22,973 nt of DNA, taken from positions 1 through 22,973 of the IMG/VR virus record IMGVR_UViG_3300010160_000237; one strand, 5' to 3'. The DNA is from a virus. Shown piece by piece: positions 21,401 through 22,973 of this stretch (position 1 is its first letter; every line of letters starts with the position of its first letter). A program made the position numbers and the translations under genes. A model generated the notes under the pieces. That model worked only from the letters and a program-made list of their open reading frames with translations, did no database searches and was not told the origin of the DNA.

Positions 21401-22973
21401 GCACCGACTCTACGGTCCCGACGGCAAACTGATCGGGATCTACGACACCCAAACCCAAGCAGAAAGGAAAGCAGATGCCACTCAAACAAGGCTACAGCCA
21501 GAAGTCCGTCAGCAGCAACGTCAAGCGGGAGATGAAGTCCGGCAAACCGCAGAAGCAGGCGGTGGCAATCGCATTGAGCGTGGCCAAGAAGGCCAAGGCG
21601 AAGGCGGGGCGGTTCGACAAGCGGGGGATGTAAGGTTCATGCCGGCTGAAGAGGAGGCGGCCAGAAAACAAGTTGCGGAAGGTCTTCCCCGGCGTGCATC
21701 TTTTGAAGCTCCAGGAGTTTCAAGGGATCAAAATGGAAACATCTACTTCAAAGGCAAAGAACCGAAAGACTGGACTCCAAAGGAGTTTGAGGAATACGGC
21801 AAAGCATTCGGCGTCGAAAACCTTGGACCTCTTTCAGAAATCACAAACATCCCCTCGGACGTGGCTGGAGATCCTGCGAGAATACCCGGCGGCCTTGAGG
21901 GCAAGTTCACGTACTACGATCTCCTCTGGCTCAAAACCAATCCGGTCGACGTAGCAAACCTGCCAGAGACAACGCACGCCAAGCTGACAGCCAAGCTGGC
22001 GGCGACAATGGCTCCCACACCTGGGGACAAGGTTTCCAGCTTCAACTCCATTGTCTTCGGGATGCTCTCCCCGAATGCTCCGTTGCTTCCCAATGAAATG
22101 GGGATGGCACGATTGCGGTTTGGTTCGATGGAAGATGTGCGCAAATTTGCCAGTCTATACCCAGAGAACCCGACTAAAGAAAACCTGAAGGAGTTGAACC
22201 AACGACTCAAAAAGGAGTTAGGGTTCATCTCCGCTGGCAAGGGTGGCCTTGGCATTGCAATCACCGCAGACATATCAAACATCGTAAATGCCGCTCGGTT
22301 GTTCACCAAGAACCCAGACTTCTTCGTCAAAAAATCCAACGAATCTTGGGCAGACTTTGTCGACAAGCTGACAACTCAAATCAAAGGGTTTGGCACCAAA
22401 ACAGGATCATTCGGATCTGTGTGGCAAGATCCGCTCAAGGCATCCATATCGGCCATGGACCGCCACATGGCTCGCATCTTTGGCCAGGAGCTGCTTGGAA
22501 ACCCAGAGCTCCGCAAACGGTTTGAAGGCATCGTTGTCGACCGCTTCAATTCGATGCTGAAGAAGTCGAAGGAAGCCACATCGGCCTTCAATCGCCGGCT
22601 CAAAAATGCCGAGGAAAAAGGGAAGCGCATTGAGGAGATCAACAAGGACGACCCGAAAACGCTCAAGACGCTAAAGGCCAAAAACGATAAACGCATCAAG
22701 AGCATCAAAGCCGAAATGGCATCCACCTTGGATTCGTTGCCAGACCCAACGGCAACTCGGGCAAAAACTATTGATGACGTTCTAGGTCAAGCGCAAATCT
22801 ACGGTGCTGATCGCGTCCAGAAATTCGTCAATGAGGCCGTGTTTGCTGCCATGGGCAGCCGCAAGGCAACGCTGATAGCCAAGAAAGGCGGCATCAACCC
22901 GAATGCTCCGGCGAACATTAAGTCGGTTGAGTGGGTTGAGACTCCAAAAGACTTCCAGGTAATGTCGGATTCC
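18486..22973 (+). CDS. Giant polyvalent/internal virion protein with metallopeptidase domain (3' end off window)
   Basis: One frame, starting at ATG 18486, stays open for all 1,496 codons to the window edge, so the gene is partial at its 3' end. The N-terminus (MPYQIQVGSQVVEFPDSVGQ) matches a short start motif of phage ejection proteins. Residues 80-390 or so hold several Ala/Gly-rich, membrane-active stretches (GIAGALGIAPEAAAFAAIPA; GGIEGAAVGAGLGFLSGG). H496-E-L-F-H500 in YTLGHELFHALEK is a zinc-metallopeptidase motif like the MPTase domain of polyvalent phage proteins; E585 in SELAAEHFAG could be a third ligand. From about residue 1051 a second part begins (FMPAEEEAARKQVAEG; later MLSPNAPLLPNEMGM and SAGKGGLGIAITAD), resembling the DUF7178-type end of other phage polyproteins, and the DNA becomes more A-rich. 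Between them lies a low-complexity linker that is overprinted by another gene. Likely role: injected with the DNA to open the envelope or modify host targets. Confidence 0.85.
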   Translation, partial: MPYQIQVGSQVVEFPDSVGQDEAQRILSEQFPATGEDIAGAMQDPAYKPSVDDYLKFEEFSKNKQTDWVNTIAQSVDAAAGMISGAISEGAQGAVANPLNYIEGAAQGTRQLYGLVAQSQDPASPLFKFKDLVAGTGTPESRYSQFLEARDFANTTARLERGEEGIVVPPEYTNPEFVQGVSMILDPTLALPGIGEIFGAGKLATRAVGKGAQLTGRAVAGVARPLERFAGAAERLTAEAVGVTPEALRSTAATAGIAGALGIAPEAAAFAAIPAGIRTAREAGEALARAGENLMTQPSRIGPLEAIGAAPGANLRQRMLGVVGQYGGDAALDASLRGIAGGIEGAAVGAGLGFLSGGEEGAAAGVGSGLAQGAAGALGARGFERLTGRAAKEARAGDLGRFIDGQQDPTTKALFERVRDTHGVDAASALMDLQGLVRGKFGDVDILYRSNAQMAEKFGDNIRGVQFEQAERPTIFINADIIGKGTGDGPLYTLGHELFHALEKTTQLEGGATEIKDALVGRWVQEGDITRKLAEGAFNDAEIEARFNQYRDKLAAGSQERADQLAQFDTIDKKAGYVASELAAEHFAGLLAGQKPDALLKGFSGITRQLLDSALTQNASRALADAAATIERTFGVKPTDSVLFPDLKQASPQVNAMLRDLLRARRKLDERITIENEGPGKVLKPQDVSNPIAAKQLVDLGVAEKMPDGSVRNLSDEEIRVREEKDTTAIRTILEGVPGARVVDGEILGRFSPQQLSAIEQSQAVSSRMKDKIRAVNAAMDAGNSIFVNYGAATRRVKNRQTGKFTSKYNSGIRLSQRELLPYSFYLSKADNPVIKAIDISKIRGALDKLTAPDGSVAKGLWDNVDGFMSDLAAYFTNLDAGEGARRSAEIFGLEKAKFLGDFVNEQEKGGRKFVRDFRLDRIGSTAPMDFRARISEDAIQKSKMRWMPAETVGDKSVINSEEGYRIISGAKHRLYGPDGKLIGIYDTQTQAERKADATQTRLQPEVRQQQRQAGDEVRQTAEAGGGNRIERGQEGQGEGGAVRQAGDVRFMPAEEEAARKQVAEGLPRRASFEAPGVSRDQNGNIYFKGKEPKDWTPKEFEEYGKAFGVENLGPLSEITNIPSDVAGDPARIPGGLEGKFTYYDLLWLKTNPVDVANLPETTHAKLTAKLAATMAPTPGDKVSSFNSIVFGMLSPNAPLLPNEMGMARLRFGSMEDVRKFASLYPENPTKENLKELNQRLKKELGFISAGKGGLGIAITADISNIVNAARLFTKNPDFFVKKSNESWADFVDKLTTQIKGFGTKTGSFGSVWQDPLKASISAMDRHMARIFGQELLGNPELRKRFEGIVVDRFNSMLKKSKEATSAFNRRLKNAEEKGKRIEEINKDDPKTLKTLKAKNDKRIKSIKAEMASTLDSLPDPTATRAKTIDDVLGQAQIYGADRVQKFVNEAVFAAMGSRKATLIAKKGGINPNAPANIKSVEWVETPKDFQVMSDS
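21463..21468 (+). promoter_or_regulatory. Ribosome binding site of the nested gene
   Basis: AAAGGA, within AGAAAGGAAA, lies six bases before the ATG at 21475. It is the only good Shine-Dalgarno-like site I saw before a gene start in this window. It lies within the coding sequence of the giant gene, so it is also read as Glu-Arg-Lys. Confidence 0.6.
21475..21633 (+). CDS. DUF6496-like Lys-rich small protein, nested out of frame in the giant gene
   Basis: The 52-residue product starts MPLKQGYSQKSVSSNVKREM, continues KSGKPQKQAVAIALSVAKKA and ends KAKAGRFDKRGM. I recognise this as a small phage/bacterial family (DUF6496): 'MPLK.G.SQK..S.N.(K/R)...(K/R).GRPQKQAVAIAL..A.K'. It has 11 Lys and 3 Arg against two acidic residues, so it is very basic and may bind nucleic acid. 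Function is unknown. The ATG at 21475 has an AAAGGA ribosome site six bases upstream, and TAA at 21631-21633 ends it. It lies fully inside the giant frame (giant residues 997-1050), which stays open there. Family-level conservation of the product over its whole length is what makes it a real gene and not a shadow. Confidence 0.82.
   Translation: MPLKQGYSQKSVSSNVKREMKSGKPQKQAVAIALSVAKKAKAKAGRFDKRGM

Noticed and set aside
21673-21954. A 93-codon + frame just after the nested gene
   Set aside because: It is in another frame over a well-formed part of the giant protein. The product is Ser/Arg/Thr-rich with no family pattern and no ribosome site, so it is a shadow.
1-22973. tRNA genes, CRISPR arrays, integrase/attachment sites, insertion sequences
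   Set aside because: No cloverleaf-like gene, no regularly spaced repeats, and no recombinase or transposase motif was seen. There is little non-coding room for such elements, but I could not run a tRNA or repeat scan.

Overview
The window is one continuous late (virion and lysis) gene block of a tailed double-stranded DNA phage. Essentially every gene is on the + strand and the genes are packed head to tail. Most neighbours share an ATGA, GTGA or TAATG stop/start overlap or are separated by fewer than about 12 bases. There are no tRNA genes, no CRISPR array, no integrase and no insertion sequence. The gene set points to a short-tailed (podovirus-like) phage: terminase, portal, scaffold, an HK97-fold capsid protein of the SU10/DUF5309 type, an adaptor-like protein, a very large beta-rich nozzle-like protein, fibre proteins and a run of internal/ejection-type proteins. 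No tape measure, sheath or baseplate gene is visible. The DNA is GC-rich with mostly G/C third positions. Apart from one nested gene, starts lack a clear Shine-Dalgarno sequence, so the host may be a bacterium that relies little on that signal. The host cannot be named from this sequence.

Layout. 1-215: leader with a G/C run, then an A-rich stretch. 216-6415: packaging and head genes (large terminase with an N-terminal Cys4 module, portal, small coupled protein, scaffold, major capsid), closed by a strong intrinsic terminator at 6428-6463. 6466-8709: small virion proteins and a fibre with a self-cleaving S74-type chaperone end. 8709-9361: a compact lysis-like cassette with two small membrane proteins, a 57-residue protein and a lipoprotein overlapping it out of frame; no endolysin is visible here. 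9358-14549: a DUF6321-like protein, an adaptor-like protein with two CBM-like inserts, a 952-residue nozzle-like protein and fibre-like genes. 14546-18483: probable internal or accessory virion proteins, including a cupin-like protein paired with a small helical protein carrying DDLID. 18486 to the end of the window: one uninterrupted frame of at least 1,496 codons that encodes a probable injected polyvalent protein with an HELFH metallopeptidase motif.

The most striking feature lies inside that last gene. At 21475-21633 a complete 52-codon gene for a Lys-rich DUF6496-like protein is read in another frame, with its own ribosome binding site. The giant frame stays open across it, and there it encodes only a Gln/Gly/Arg-rich low-complexity linker. 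A second puzzle is an AT-rich patch with atypical codons of about 65 bases inside the capsid gene (6155-6220). Functional names rest on motif recognition and gene order only; no database search was run.
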